Assembly (NCBI GenBank): GCA_900169235.1
Contig: FWCC01000207.1
Coordinates: 62,001-126,000, forward strand
DNA from: Zarea fungicola
Lineage: Eukaryota > Ascomycota > Sordariomycetes > Hypocreales > Cordycipitaceae
Length of the DNA stretch: 64,000 nucleotides
Direction of reading: 5' to 3'
Shown one piece after another: positions 1 to 10,878 of the stretch (the first letter of the stretch is position 1; each line of letters opens with the position of its first letter). The translations under genes and the position numbers were made by a program. The notes beneath the pieces are model-generated. The model did not search any database and had not been told where the DNA came from. It saw only the letters and a list, made by a program, of their open reading frames with translations.

Positions 1-961
1 CAAGTGGCGGTGCAAAGCTACTTCCGGCATCGCGGACATCCCCGGGAAATTGAATGGAGTAAAGGTATTGGCGCCATGAGGGAGGCTTTGAATTTTCGAT
101 TTGAACTAGTGGTATTGGGAACGGACGAGTGATGCTTGCAAGTTGACCATGCGAACGATCTCGCAAATGGGCGATCACTAGGAAATCTAGCTTGCAAGAA
201 CCAGTTTTTATATTCATAGAATGCATCCGTCCGTCAAAACAAGAGTTTTAAGTATACCAGTCTATAGTATTTACTGTGTATTTGGGCAAATTTGCATCTA
301 GCACACTGCCGTACTTGTGTCACTCGCTTTCCACTTAATGCTTCACTGCCAAGGCTGTTGACTCTCGGCCCTTCTGGGCACATTCTACAAAAAAAGAATC
401 GCAGAATGATATAAAATACACCAGACTCATATGGGCTGTAGCTTCAATAAGGGGGCCAGCCGCTTGATACTGCAGGCTGACCTGTTTGTAACAATCGCTG
501 CTCTGTACCCAGTAGGTTCCAGTCGTGCGGCTTGTTTTCTGACAATAGAGAGGCGAACAATTGTATCTGGTGGCTACAGGGAGCGGAACATAGCGGGAGC
601 CTTGCGGAAGACGTGCGGACACAGATCTAAAATAGTTTATTTCCATGAGCCCTGGGCCAGCAGTCGTCCGAAATTCAAGTAGAGGTTGGCCCACTCACTA
701 TTTCATCATTACAGCACTCAGTATAGTTTCAAATGGATTTCTCAGCAGCTGGTATTGTTAATTTGTCTTGATTGCCGGATTTGACCGGCCCATGAAGACG
801 GCATAGGCGTATGAAATGAAGTATTTAACGGTTGACAGTCCCCGGATTCTGGTTCAGGTCGTTCCCATCACCATCACTACAACATCAGCAAAACATCTTG
901 AACATTAGAATACCTGAGGCCACAATCCCTTGGAACTCAACTCGGGAAGATATATTTCGCA
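1..961. other. No gene recognised; upstream region of NmrA-like gene
   Basis: Only short overlapping reading frames on both strands, none with a recognisable domain or convincing splice signals. The last ~100 bases are the probable promoter and 5' UTR of the reductase starting at 962. A gene extending in from the left edge cannot be excluded for the first ~100 bases. Confidence 0.5.
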
Positions 962-1864
962 ATGTCTTCTATTACAAACGTCGCAATTGCTGGTGCAAGC
1001 GGTAGCTTGGGCTCAATTGTGTTTCAGAAGCTTGTCTCGTCCGGAAAATTCAAGGTTAAAGTCCTTCGGCGCACCGGCTCTGAAGCCACCTACCCGGCTG
1101 GTACTGATGTTTCTGACGTTGATTTTGAGTCTCTTGTGTCCCTGACCAATGCCCTTCAGGGTCAAGATGCCGTTGTTGCAAACCTCAGCCCAACCTCGCT
1201 TGGCCTTCAGCAACTGCTCATCGACGCCTCAGTCAACTCCAAAGTCAAGAGATTCATCCCTTCTGAGTTTGGCAGCAATCTTGACCTTCCTGTGAATCAA
1301 GCTCTACCTATTTACGCAGAAAAGGTCCGGATTGCGGAATACCTTGCGGGAAAATCCGAGTCTACGCCACTGACGTACACAAAGATCTACAATGGCCCAT
1401 TCCTAGACTGGTGTGTGGATAATAACTTCCTCTTGGAATACAAGGGCCGCAAACCGAGAATTTTCAATGGTGGCAATGTTGTTTTTAGCAGCACCACATT
1501 GAGTTCGGCTGCAGACGGTGTGGTGGGGGTGTTAAGTCACCCAGAGGAGACGGAGAACAGATCTGTTTTTTTGGAAGACTTCAAACTTACCCAAAATGAG
1601 CTTCTAGCCGCTGTGAAGAAGGCCGTCCCGGAAAACGAATGGATGGTTCAGGATTATACAGTTGCAGAGGCAACTGCCGCGGCCAATGAAAGGCTAGCTA
1701 AAGGTCTCCTAGATATGGAGACGTTTGCTCCATATCTGTATCAATCGATCATGGGTACGGAGAACGGCGGCAATTTCGAAAAGAATGACAATGCACTACT
1801 GGGAATTGTCAGTCCATCGAAGGATGTCTATGTTCAAGAGTTGTACAACAACGTACTTAAATAG
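962..1864 (+). CDS. NmrA-like / isoflavone-reductase-like NAD(P)-binding protein
   Basis: Single-exon gene of 300 residues. The N-terminus has a Rossmann fold: strand ITNVAIAGASGSLG (GxxGxxG variant, residues ~4-17), then an acidic/loop region and VKRFIPSEFGSN (~95-106), the signature of the NmrA/isoflavone-reductase subgroup of atypical short-chain dehydrogenases. A YxxK-like pair (IYAEK, ~119-123) follows at the expected spacing. Length matches the family (about 290-320). These proteins are cytosolic and bind NAD(P)(H), acting as redox sensors or small-molecule reductases; the substrate cannot be read from sequence. The ATG at 962 is in AATATG-type context and follows directly on the coding frame. 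A second family member lies at 45832-46734. Confidence 0.92.
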   Translation: MSSITNVAIAGASGSLGSIVFQKLVSSGKFKVKVLRRTGSEATYPAGTDVSDVDFESLVSLTNALQGQDAVVANLSPTSLGLQQLLIDASVNSKVKRFIPSEFGSNLDLPVNQALPIYAEKVRIAEYLAGKSESTPLTYTKIYNGPFLDWCVDNNFLLEYKGRKPRIFNGGNVVFSSTTLSSAADGVVGVLSHPEETENRSVFLEDFKLTQNELLAAVKKAVPENEWMVQDYTVAEATAAANERLAKGLLDMETFAPYLYQSIMGTENGGNFEKNDNALLGIVSPSKDVYVQELYNNVLK

Positions 1865-3086
1865 TCCTGAGAACGGATATGTGGTCTTTTTAAAGCCAAG
1901 CTTTAAATTCATATTGGAACTTGTTTGCCCAAATACTCATAGTTTCTGGAAGTTTTGGGAAACTGTTTTCAACATGTATCTAGCCTCAGGCAATCCGCTA
2001 ATGTCCACGTATGGGAGACAAGTGAGCATTGAAAACATCATACTAAATTTACAAAGAAATGCTCCTCTGAATCTTAATTCCCTGCCTCGTGAAGATAAAC
2101 TGTGAAATAGTGAGCCATGACGCATATCTTGTACCGATGGATGCGCTGCGCTGCTCTGTGCCCCTGTTGTCGCCTTTTCTACCCAGCGGTTCAGTATCAC
2201 ACCCTTCTGTCTGCCAATCTTTCTTCCGCACTCTCAAGGCAACGCAGAACATTGACCGCATCCGAATTAACGCGCCTTTCCAGATGAAGAGTAGCGCTAT
2301 GGTGCAAATGACGGTCGCAATACTACCAAGAAGAGAACAGACCTCAGCGTTGCGAAGCTTATTCAACTTGCTAGAAGTTGCAAAAGGCAGTACTACGGCA
2401 AGACTGTGCCATTGGAACTGTAAGTATCTACCCAGCGAAACCAAAGCCTCTTCCACGAAGCCCTGAATCCGGTGCGAAGGTTCTAGTCCACTACTTGTAA
2501 GTGCGGCCAACCGGTGCCAAAAGGGTAAACAGAATCTCCATGCGACGCTAGCCTCAGAGGGCGGGCATCCGGCCGGGGCACTCTTTTGCATTGCCAGCAA
2601 TGCGGACTTTAAGTTGAACTAATACGTTAGACTCTCCGTGGAACTCCACCAACCTCTACTCATGCAACAGCGCCCAACTTCTTCTATGAACTGAGCTGGT
2701 GTGCAAAGTACATATCATATATTGTAAAATTTATACGCCCATGTTTCCGCAAAGCTCCACCTACCGTTACATGTGTAACTACCAGCGCGATGGTTCTCTG
2801 CACAAAGTCCCACTTTTACTTCGTTACCCAATTCTGGCCATAATACACCCGCGGAGATAACCACCCCGTCTTCCTCCGTAACGCCGGGCCTAAACCATTC
2901 GTCCACTCGGACGTCATGATGTCATTCAGAATCAGAAAGCCATGAATACGCTTCCAGGAAAAAGGTGGCTTGGTCGCGGAATCTCCTCACCATGGCCGTG
3001 AGCTTTGCAAAGACTGCCGTGGTTCTTCGAGATAGCATACACGAGAAATGGCATCATGGCAGCAAGGCTTACAAAAACCATCAATT
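1865..3086. other. Intergenic; one unassigned minus-strand ORF at 2049-2600
   Basis: A 183-codon minus-strand frame (2049-2600) contains one clear hydrophobic segment (about residues 92-110) followed by basic residues, so it may be a remnant of a membrane-protein gene. No family was recognised and no start context or splice sites support it. The rest is short frames only. About 170 bases at the right end are 3' flank of the hydrolase gene. Confidence 0.3.
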
Positions 3087-4031
3087 TCAAGGTAAGCTAT
3101 GTTTATGTAAAAACGCCGATACCCTGTCCTGGAACGCCTCGGGCTCATCAGACGGCGGATTGTGGCCCGACTTCTCAAACACAGCCAACTCACTTCCTTT
3201 AATACCTTGATGCAGCTCCTCTGAGTCCTCAACTGGAGTAATAACATCATATCTACCTACCACAATCAAGGCCGGGGCCTTGATACTACCCAGCTTGCTC
3301 CTAACGTCGAACCGCGGCATGTTGTATCCGAAAGCCATGTTCTGCGTTGCGTAGTGACACCTTGGGCTAGGTGTTGTCGCCTCCTTGTCGCTGTTTTCCC
3401 CTTTCTCATCTGCTTCTCCGGGTGGCCCGAAAATCGGCGCGATGGCGTCGATTGCCGTGGTAAAATCATCATCATCCCGCAGGTTGCCGGACCAAAGACG
3501 AATTTGCTGCGCGACATCAGGCTGAATTTGCTTCGAGTTTAGTATGTTCGCCATGACGCGGCAGACACCACGCGGGCCACAAGCCCACGCGCCTCGAAGG
3601 ATTAAGCCGTTCACACGATCTGGGTAGGCGAGAACGTAATCAAGGGCAACAAAGGCGCCGTAGGAGCCGCCCGCTAGTAAAAAGGTTTCCGCTCCGGACC
3701 ATGCCCTGAAATTTGATGCGTCAGTGATATGATGTTAGAACGGCGAACTGCATCTACACACGTACCGCAATTCATCGACATCAGCGATCCAGCGACTATT
3801 CGTCAACGGGGCCGTCGAGTCACTATCCCCGCTACCGCGGCAGTCGTAGACAAGGACTCGATATTTAGTAGCCAGGAACCCGAACGCAGCTTCTGTCTCT
3901 GCATGTGAAGACATGCCAGGTGCTGAGTGGAGGGCAATAAGGAGCGGCTTGCTTGTGTCTTGGCCACCCAGAAGCCAGACTTGTAGCTTGGCTCCATCAT
4001 TAGCCTGGACAGTAAATTGAGAGACAGACAT
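3087..4031 (-). CDS. Prolyl-iminopeptidase-like alpha/beta hydrolase (peptidase S33 family)
   Basis: Two exons, 4031-3766 and 3705-3087, with a 60-nt intron (donor GTACGT, acceptor TTTCAG), giving 294 residues. The alpha/beta-hydrolase fold is complete: oxyanion region ALHSAPGMSS, nucleophile elbow GGSYG just after the intron, acid in VVGRYDVITP and histidine in KSGHNPP near the C-terminus. The stretch before and after the elbow (AWSGAET, LDYVLAYPDRV) is typical of proline iminopeptidases, which release N-terminal proline, though related enzymes hydrolyse other small esters or amides. It lacks a signal peptide, so it should be cytosolic. The bacterial HGGPG motif is here HSAPG, so true iminopeptidase activity is uncertain. 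Confidence 0.88.
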
Positions 4032-4364
4032 CTTCGACTTGGTATGCGTAAATGACTGGGTTAAAAGTTCAGCTGATAGACGAGACGGGTAAAGAGAGAC
4101 ATTGGGCTTTATAAAGAGAGTTCCTCAGACAATTGCTCTCATTTAGAGCGGGGTACTCCGGTTGATGCTTATGAATAGTCCACTGGGCCAGATAACACAC
4201 CCCACCCACACTTGAGGCGGGGAGTGCTCCTAACTATATGAAAAAGTCTCGGTTGTTGGTGTCGAAACTAGCATAAGCAGTAGCCAGGAGAGGCGCCACC
4301 CTAACCTCAGCTGTCGTGGCGATTGAATGAGTGCATTTCCGTAGTCAAACTGAACTGTCGCGTC
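4032..4364. other. Intergenic spacer between two minus-strand genes
   Basis: Contains the probable promoter of the hydrolase gene (near 4032-4200) and the 3' end of the gene ending at 4365. No coding sequence or repeat is seen. Confidence 0.6.
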
Positions 4365-6398
4365 TCAACAAATAATTACAACCCCGGTTCCTAGCCCGTC
4401 TTTGCTAGCCAGCATCAAGGCACATTTGAAGCAGCATTTCGCTTCATTTCTCTTCCAAACAACAGCATCCTTTCCTTGTTCGCTGCACCATGCTCGTGCA
4501 TATGCTTCTGATGCATGCGCTCCATCAGTGTTGACAACTATAATTGCCGCATCCCTTCTGTCCTGTGAATCGTCTTCCTCCTCCAGCGCCGCAATGTCCA
4601 ACGTGCGAAAGTGATACTTGGAAGTGTGAACCGGGTTGACCCGATGCTGACCACGACAAGGTGGTGCTGCGATGAAGATGCTATTTGTCTTGAGCGTTGC
4701 AGATACTGCACTGGTATTCTTGGTGAGCTGAAATTGTAAATGCGCCTGATACCGCACGGCTTCGTTGCCCTTGGGCTGGTTGTTGACAAGCACGGATGTC
4801 CTGGTTAATCGCACAGCTGTGAGCTTTGCGGAATCGGTGACAAGAGGAGGCGGTGTAGGTTCAAGCCAATCGCTCCTGTTACCTGAATCGGGTTGCTTGG
4901 GTTTGCTCGTTGCCGGAGTTTGTTGGTAGCTGGAAACAGGAGGTAATGAATCAATGGATACAATGGTTCCGAACTTGCAATCCGGGATGTGTGCTGCCCC
5001 TTCCACGAAAGTCGCTGCCAAGCATGGCCCGACCCAGCCACCGATACATTTGGTTTTGACGTTGTTTTCAGCAGGTTTTGCTAAAGCCATTGGTGCAAGA
5101 ACCTTGCCAATGATGGAACGGGATGACCAGTAGCTCGAGTTGGCATACAAAACGCCAAAGTTGCCTCTACGGACGGAGACGGTTGTCCCGAGGACTTTGC
5201 CTTTTTCCCGAAGTGAAGTTGACATGGATGTAACAGCGCTGAGCACACCCAAAGTAAAGAAAGCTCCAGGGAATACCATGCCATTGATCCAATCCCAGCT
5301 GCTCATCTCGTAGCTCATTTGCGTCGTATCGGCGGCCTGCAGCTGGTGCACAGTATTGCGCACCTCGTCCTCGCAGGGCCAATGCATTGCTTTGACAAAG
5401 CAAAGTAAGCCGTCAAATTGTTGATGCAGAGTCTCTTTTGTAGGAACAAATGTCGTCTCGCCACTCGGTTCAAAATTGGTCGTCCAAAGGTCGGCCATGA
5501 TGAGATCAGACAAGATACGGTTGTTGATGCCACCGTACCAGCTACTCGGAGACTGTTCCATGCGGAGGAGAACTTCTCTCGCTTTTAACAGCTGATACAT
5601 CAGGTCAACGAATCCAACATCGTTACTGATTCTATCAAAGTGGACTAGTGTTGAGACGCTGCCAACAGCTTCAAAAGAAAGGACTGGGGTAGTGGCCATG
5701 GCTGCCAGGAGATCGCTAATTTGATGGCGGACCTTTAACTTTTCTTCCGGATTCATCCAATGATACCTAAATAACGATAGAAAGGAATTAGAATGTGCTG
5801 CTGTTTCATGCTGGAAAGACGGATGGCGCACTCTTTTCGCAGAACCAACTCGCTGACTTGGTCGTATCCCTTCCTTTCTGTCCAGCCGTGACCGAGACCA
5901 CGTTGTCTATTCATAAACGTTTGCACAATAAATTTCGCATCAAGTCCAGGACGGTTTGTCGCAGTGCGCCATGTTGGTTCAGCTTCAGGTTCTTTCCGGG
6001 CATTGGAGCCGATGTTTTTCCAGTACGTGACTTCACGGCCAAAGCCAGAGACAGTCGTGGACCCTGGCGACCATCCTTCATATGACGGATCTGCTGCGAC
6101 ATCCATCTCCAATAGCTTTTCTGAAATACTCAGAAGCTTCTCCGGTAGTGTCCGTCGCTCTTGTCATGTGTTGGCATATAATGGATGTGCAAAGCAAACC
6201 AGGGAGCTTACCGAAAGCTTTGTGAAACGCCGACTGAGCTTCCAGCAGCTCCCTTGCATTACTCACGCCACATATTGATGCCTTGTATGCGATGCTGTTT
6301 GGTCTGTGGGTGGTGTCGGTGATGACGAGGGCACCTGTATCCTTGTAGGGCACGTTTGGGTCAGGCACTTGAGCTCTGGAGCGGATCGGAAACGCCAT
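4365..6398 (-). CDS. Unrecognised protein, 625 residues, divergent partner of the gene at 7043
   Basis: Three exons by hand: 6398-6212, 6120-5832 and 5766-4365, introns of 91 and 65 nt. Donor GTAAGC is clear for intron 1; intron 2 uses GTGCGC and is the weaker call. Phases add up to 626 codons. The N-terminal ~150 residues are polar; the middle has mixed helices with a glycine/serine-rich stretch (WINGMVFPGAFFTLGVLSAVTS, split hydrophobic, around residue 330). The C-terminal third holds several cysteine pairs (WCSEQG, KCCFKC near the end). No signal peptide and no domain I can name. It faces the gene at 7043 across a 644-base shared upstream region, which suggests co-regulation. Gene reality is well supported by length; function unknown. 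Confidence 0.75.
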
Positions 6399-7042
6399 TG
6401 ATATCGTTTACTACACACTTTGTTGCTTTGGTTTTTTATTTCTTGGTGATGGGCAACATGTAGCTAGCTTTTCTAGACGCCTCGAGAAACTTTGCGATCA
6501 TGGCTGGTGTACATAGCAGTTACTGGTGAGGTTTTGGAGGCTCGGACCGCAGATTGTACTGTGGCTTTTGGCTGGCTCGCACTGCATTCCCCGCACTGTG
6601 CATGCCCCTGGCTTACCCCACCAGCCACACTAAGCCAGTAACCATAAAAGCATATACAGCGGGGATGGGCCAGCCACAATTCACGGCAGTCCCTCATGCG
6701 ACAGCCGTCATGCTTGGGTTACGGCCCTGAAATGTAATGGAGGATATTCATTTTGGCTCTGTCTTGTGTCGCTCGGCGCTGCCTCCGTCTTTCCGTCTCT
6801 CATCTAAGCCCATTAACACTGCCTCCTTCAGCTGGTCTTGGCCCATGTCAGCCGCTGCCGCATGTCCAGTGGGGACCCAAGGCTTAACGCAGCACAGTGC
6901 GTCGCAGTGCTGGAACTCGTATCTTCAATAGTGGTCTATCCGCCTCTGCGAAACGCTTCGCTGAAACGCACGGCAAGATTTTCTATGCGTGTCTGTCGAA
7001 GGCCCTGGCCCTTTGGAGTGACGAATAATCACAGATTTCGAC
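6399..7042. promoter_or_regulatory. Shared intergenic region between two divergent orphan genes
   Basis: 644 bases between the start codons at 6398 (minus) and 7043 (plus). It should carry both promoters. C-rich stretches such as CCCCACCAG near 6618 resemble fungal stress-response elements, but this is only a visual match. No coding frame of note. Confidence 0.5.
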
Positions 7043-8323
7043 ATGTCCGCTCCGTTGCAGGCCTCAATTCCGTTGGCCCTCCGCCTAAACAGTGAAGGAC
7101 AAGAACCTGACGTTGCCAGGCTTATCCAAGATCCCTCTGTAGTACGCATTGCTGAGGCACCATCTTTTGACCCTGTATCCCTAACTTGATATGGATAGTC
7201 AGCTCTTGGACGCACAGCAGATGAGTTCAATTTTCTCCGTGAGAATGCCAACCTGGCAGAATCAACTGCTCTTTTTGCTGCCATTATCAGGGCAATTCAC
7301 CTTCACCCAGATTGGACCCAGCTTCATGCGTTCTTCTCAAAACGCTACTCTAAAAGAGAAATCTTTACAGAGCGCGAACTACGGAGGCTTGCCCCTCCCA
7401 AAGATTTCATCAGCCACAAGGAGAAAAAGGTGACTGCCCACTTCAGAACAGACCCAAGCCTTGTGGGCGTTGCCAAAGACTTCAAGGATCAACTTGCCGT
7501 CGCAGGACGCACCATCCGGGCCGGCATCATTGGATCCGATCCTCAGCCCGCAGCAATCGGACCAGCTATCGGCCTCGCCTTGGGTGCAGGCACCTTCATG
7601 GATCTCATCTATCGCGATGCGTATCGTGGTAATGCAGCAAGCAAAGCACACACATCAGAAGACTGGGCTAGCCTTTGGGGTGACATTGCGGACTGGGTAT
7701 ATGAATATGACTCTACCTCCTTGAAGCACGGTTTCCTCGGAGGGTATACTTACAAACGTGGTGTCACCGAAGCAGATTGCAAGTCAATACGGCCTGGTAA
7801 TAAAATTCCCAAGGGCTACCTTGCGACAGACGCCATTGATGCGGCTGATGCGGTGCACTGTGCCTTTAAACAGCTTGCAGACCAGCCAATGGAATTTTAC
7901 GGCATGGAATGGGACTTTTTAGAACTGCAAATGAGCTCCAGTCTCAGGCAGCAGTTTTATGCGCGATTCGGCACAAAGCCCGTTGGTAACCTCGCAACTC
8001 GTAAACAGCTCTTTGTAGAAATTTTCAAACAAGGCCCAGATGTAAGGCCTGCTGGGCCAGCTTCCTTGCACGTCTGCCCTGTTCTCCTCCACGGCGCTGA
8101 CTGGGAGAAATGGTTTCTGGCACTCAAAGGAGGCCAAGTTATCATCCCAGGGACAGTATTTCAAGTGAGTCTAGTCCTTTGCCTACTACAATAATTCTTT
8201 TTTAACAAGCTGAAGGCTCTTTGGGCAGTCATGTTCATATCGCAGGTACCGTTAAATCTCGAAATCTTGCCGCAACATGGCAAGGTACCAGCACTTAGAG
8301 ACTCGGACAGCATTTACATGTGA
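7043..8323 (+). CDS. Unrecognised protein, 392 residues, three exons
   Basis: Exons 7043-7141, 7199-8164 and 8210-8323. Intron 1 has donor GTACGC, branch CTAAC and acceptor GATAG; a donor three bases upstream would drop one valine. Intron 2 is GTGAGT...ACAAG, 45 nt. All junctions are phase 0 and the total is 393 codons. The central part has a small-residue-rich hydrophobic stretch (AIGPAIGLALGAG, about residue 150), then a W/Y-rich segment (WASLWGDIADWVYEYD), a lysine/glycine loop and a C-terminal amphipathic tail. No signal peptide, no family recognised. The gene would be missed by ORF calling alone because the first and last exons are short. It is divergent from the orphan gene at 4365-6398. 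Confidence 0.75.
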
Positions 8324-8548
8324 TTTTTAAATCTAGTAATTTTACAATATTCGTACCTAGATTTCTGATAAAAAAAATGTTCCATAAATTAATTAAAATA
8401 AATACATTCCCGGTACGGCTTGCGGACAGTGGCTGGTCGGCTGCCTTCTTTCTACTGGCACTAGGCTGAATTTAGTCCCATCACTTTGCAAGCTTCAGCT
8501 TTCCCACTCCCCCAAATCCAAACCTACACACACTCAAACAACTCCAAA

Positions 8549-10003
8549 ATGGCCTCCTTGCTTACGATACCCCAAGAGCTGATTGCCCATATTACTCAAA
8601 TTCTCTACGCGCGAACTCCTCACACGGGCGACAACCCTGCGCACGGCCCAAACAGAGTAGACGTGTCGCAGCTGTCCAAAACCTGCCGACAGCTCAGAGG
8701 TTTTGGCCAGGCCGAGCTCTTTACATCAATAAAATGCCAGGGCGATTTGGTCAAGGCTATTCGGCTTGTTAGAGCGCTTATATCACGGCCGGAGCTCGGC
8801 ACCAGAGTAAGGGAAATTACTCTCAGCGATTTGGCCATAGATAGACCTCAATACCCAAAAACGGCAGGCAAGGAATGGCTGGTTACAGCAGACGATGCAG
8901 CTGTGTTGAATGAGGCGCTTCGTCGCTTCAATGTACGCTCACTTTTAAATGAAGCCCGCGAAGAGACGGTGGACGGTTTTCTGCTGGCGTTCCAAGCTGT
9001 GACAAAGGACAAGGCACCGCAATATCTCACGTTTGAGCCCCGTGCGCTGGCGGCGCTGGCTATTCTACACTCCCCAAACACCGACCACGTTGCCTTGAAC
9101 GCGCACGAGTGGACACTGCCGCGCTTCGCCACGCCTACGGGCACGTTTGATAATCTGGCCGAGATAACCTGGGAGCCAGGCCAAGGCGGCGAGAGCACGA
9201 CAATCGACACCCGCAGTCTGGGATGGCTCCTATCTGCGGCGCCAAACCTGAAGCGATTCTACGGGTTCGTAGTCTCCGACGTGTACGGCGGTTGCTCGCA
9301 CGCAGGAGTGACGGACGTTGTCATGCGCTACTGCTCACTGAGTAGCGGCTGCTTCTCTGCAATAGTCGACATGTTCCCCAACATGACTTCATTCACATAT
9401 AGTGCCGACACGCCGCCCATATGGTCAAGCGAACCAGAAGCGACGCCGTCAGAGGTTATCGATGCAATGCTGCCATTGAGAGACACGCTCGCAGCACTGA
9501 CCTTGGACTTTCATTTTTCACCAGCGGTAGAAAATTGCGACTGGGATAGCGACGAGATGTCTCTATCCAAGTTGAGCCAGATGGTGGCGCTGAGGCATCT
9601 AAGCATCACGGCCGGCGACGTTGTGTGGGACGATCACAGCGACGTCTCCGCAACAGAGAGCGAGGAAGAAGGTGAAGACGAGGCCCAGGGTAGCCACGCA
9701 CATGGCATGAAAGTCAAGCCGGTAAAAGAGACGCCGCACGTCGTGTTTTTGCGGTCCATCATGCCTCCCAATCTCGAAACTTTACATCTATCAAGCATTC
9801 CACGAGAGTTTAGTATGATGCCATTTGCAGATATTGCAGCAATTTCGTATCCAAGTCTAAAGACAATCTACATGGGCGATTGTCGCGATGACCTTGCAGA
9901 CGACTTGGATGTTGTCAAGGCGTATTTTAAGGAGAGAGGGATCCTCATAGAAAGGGAGGCTCTTATGAGTCGCAAACTCCAAAAATTGTATACGCTCATC
10001 TAA
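8549..10003 (+). CDS. F-box-like / leucine-rich fungal protein
   Basis: Single exon, 484 residues from the ATG at 8549 (context CAAAATGG); an in-frame upstream ATG at 8486 lies in a CA-rich leader and is less likely. The first 60 residues (LLTIPQELIAHITQIL ... VSQLSKTCRQLRGFG) have the pattern of a degenerate F-box: LP-like entry, helix, then LS.TC..L. The remainder has irregular leucine-rich segments (LRHLSITAGDV, LETLHLSS, LKTIYMGDC) expected of a substrate-binding region, interrupted by an acidic insert (ESEEEGEDEA, ~375). Such proteins usually act as SCF ubiquitin-ligase adaptors. The next gene is an E2 enzyme, which is suggestive but not proof of a shared role. Confidence 0.78.
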   Translation: MASLLTIPQELIAHITQILYARTPHTGDNPAHGPNRVDVSQLSKTCRQLRGFGQAELFTSIKCQGDLVKAIRLVRALISRPELGTRVREITLSDLAIDRPQYPKTAGKEWLVTADDAAVLNEALRRFNVRSLLNEAREETVDGFLLAFQAVTKDKAPQYLTFEPRALAALAILHSPNTDHVALNAHEWTLPRFATPTGTFDNLAEITWEPGQGGESTTIDTRSLGWLLSAAPNLKRFYGFVVSDVYGGCSHAGVTDVVMRYCSLSSGCFSAIVDMFPNMTSFTYSADTPPIWSSEPEATPSEVIDAMLPLRDTLAALTLDFHFSPAVENCDWDSDEMSLSKLSQMVALRHLSITAGDVVWDDHSDVSATESEEEGEDEAQGSHAHGMKVKPVKETPHVVFLRSIMPPNLETLHLSSIPREFSMMPFADIAAISYPSLKTIYMGDCRDDLADDLDVVKAYFKERGILIEREALMSRKLQKLYTLI

Positions 10004-10187
10004 ATGTACGGTATTCTCAACGACAAAATCAATGCTCAAATAAGTTTTGCCTCAAACGTCAAGGTGTCATGTCACGTGGCGACCAAAAAAGTCGTTGTTG
10101 AATTCACTGGAGAGACATCTGGTAACTAACTAGCTTCTTTGCACAAATTCCACACTAACGGATGCATGTGACGTATACGCAGCGGCC

Positions 10188-10878
10188 ATGGCAGCCGAGA
10201 AACGAATAAAAAAGGAACTTTTTGAAATAACAGGGTTTGTCTTCCGGCTCAATCACGTTTTGGTAGCTGTACATTGACATGCCTTTACAGCAACCCGCCG
10301 ATCGGCTGTGAGGTGACTGTGGCTGACGATGATTTGGTATGGCGGTACTCTATCTTTGCTGCCCATGATTGTCGATCAGAATATGAGTGGCGGGAATTCA
10401 TAGTTGGCTGACAGCGGACAGTTTCACTGGAAAGCATCCATAACAGGGCCCGTGAGTCATTTCGCTAAGCAGAGGTGAAATGCTCCTTTGTTCACGCTGC
10501 GTAGGATAATTCGGCGTACGCAGGCGGTTTATTCCATCTCGATATCCGCTTCCCAACAGACTATCCCTTTCGCCAGCCAAAGATCAACTTTACCACAAAA
10601 ATATACCATCTCAACATTGGCGAGAATGGAATTATCTGCCTAGAATTTTTAATGGACAAGTGGCAGCCGACAACGCAAATAGCAAATGGTATGTTTGCGA
10701 ATGCCTGATGAAGCATTTCGCTAACGGTGTAGTACTCTGCAACATACGGCAGCAACTTTCAGGCGTTGAAGAAGACAACGCTATTAATATTGAAGCAGCG
10801 AGCGTGTTCAAGGTTGATAAGGAGAAATATTACCAAACAGCTGGAGAGTGGACAAATTTATTTGCTGGAGGCCCATAG
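10188..10878 (+). CDS. Divergent ubiquitin-conjugating enzyme (E2), Ubc4/UBE2D-like
   Basis: Five exons reconstructed: 10188-10234, 10291-10336, 10422-10451, 10505-10688, 10733-10878; sum 453 nt, 150 residues. The protein follows the UBC fold from end to end: KRIKKELFEI, NPPIGCEV, FHWKASITGP, AYAGGLFHLDIRFP, DYPFRQPKI, then the active-site block. Cysteine 86 in NGIICLEFL sits exactly where yeast Ubc4 has its catalytic Cys86. The usual HPN motif is HLN (His76-Leu-Asn78), keeping the catalytic Asn. The DPNPDDPL loop found in Ubc4-type enzymes is replaced by an unrelated SGVEEDNAI. Introns: GTTTGT (weak donor), GTATGG, GTGAGT, GTATGT. It would accept ubiquitin from E1 and pass it on with an E3. 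Probably a fast-evolving paralogue. Confidence 0.85.

Noticed and set aside
2049..2600. 183-codon minus-strand frame with one hydrophobic segment
   Set aside because: No family, start context or splice support; noted only as a possible remnant.
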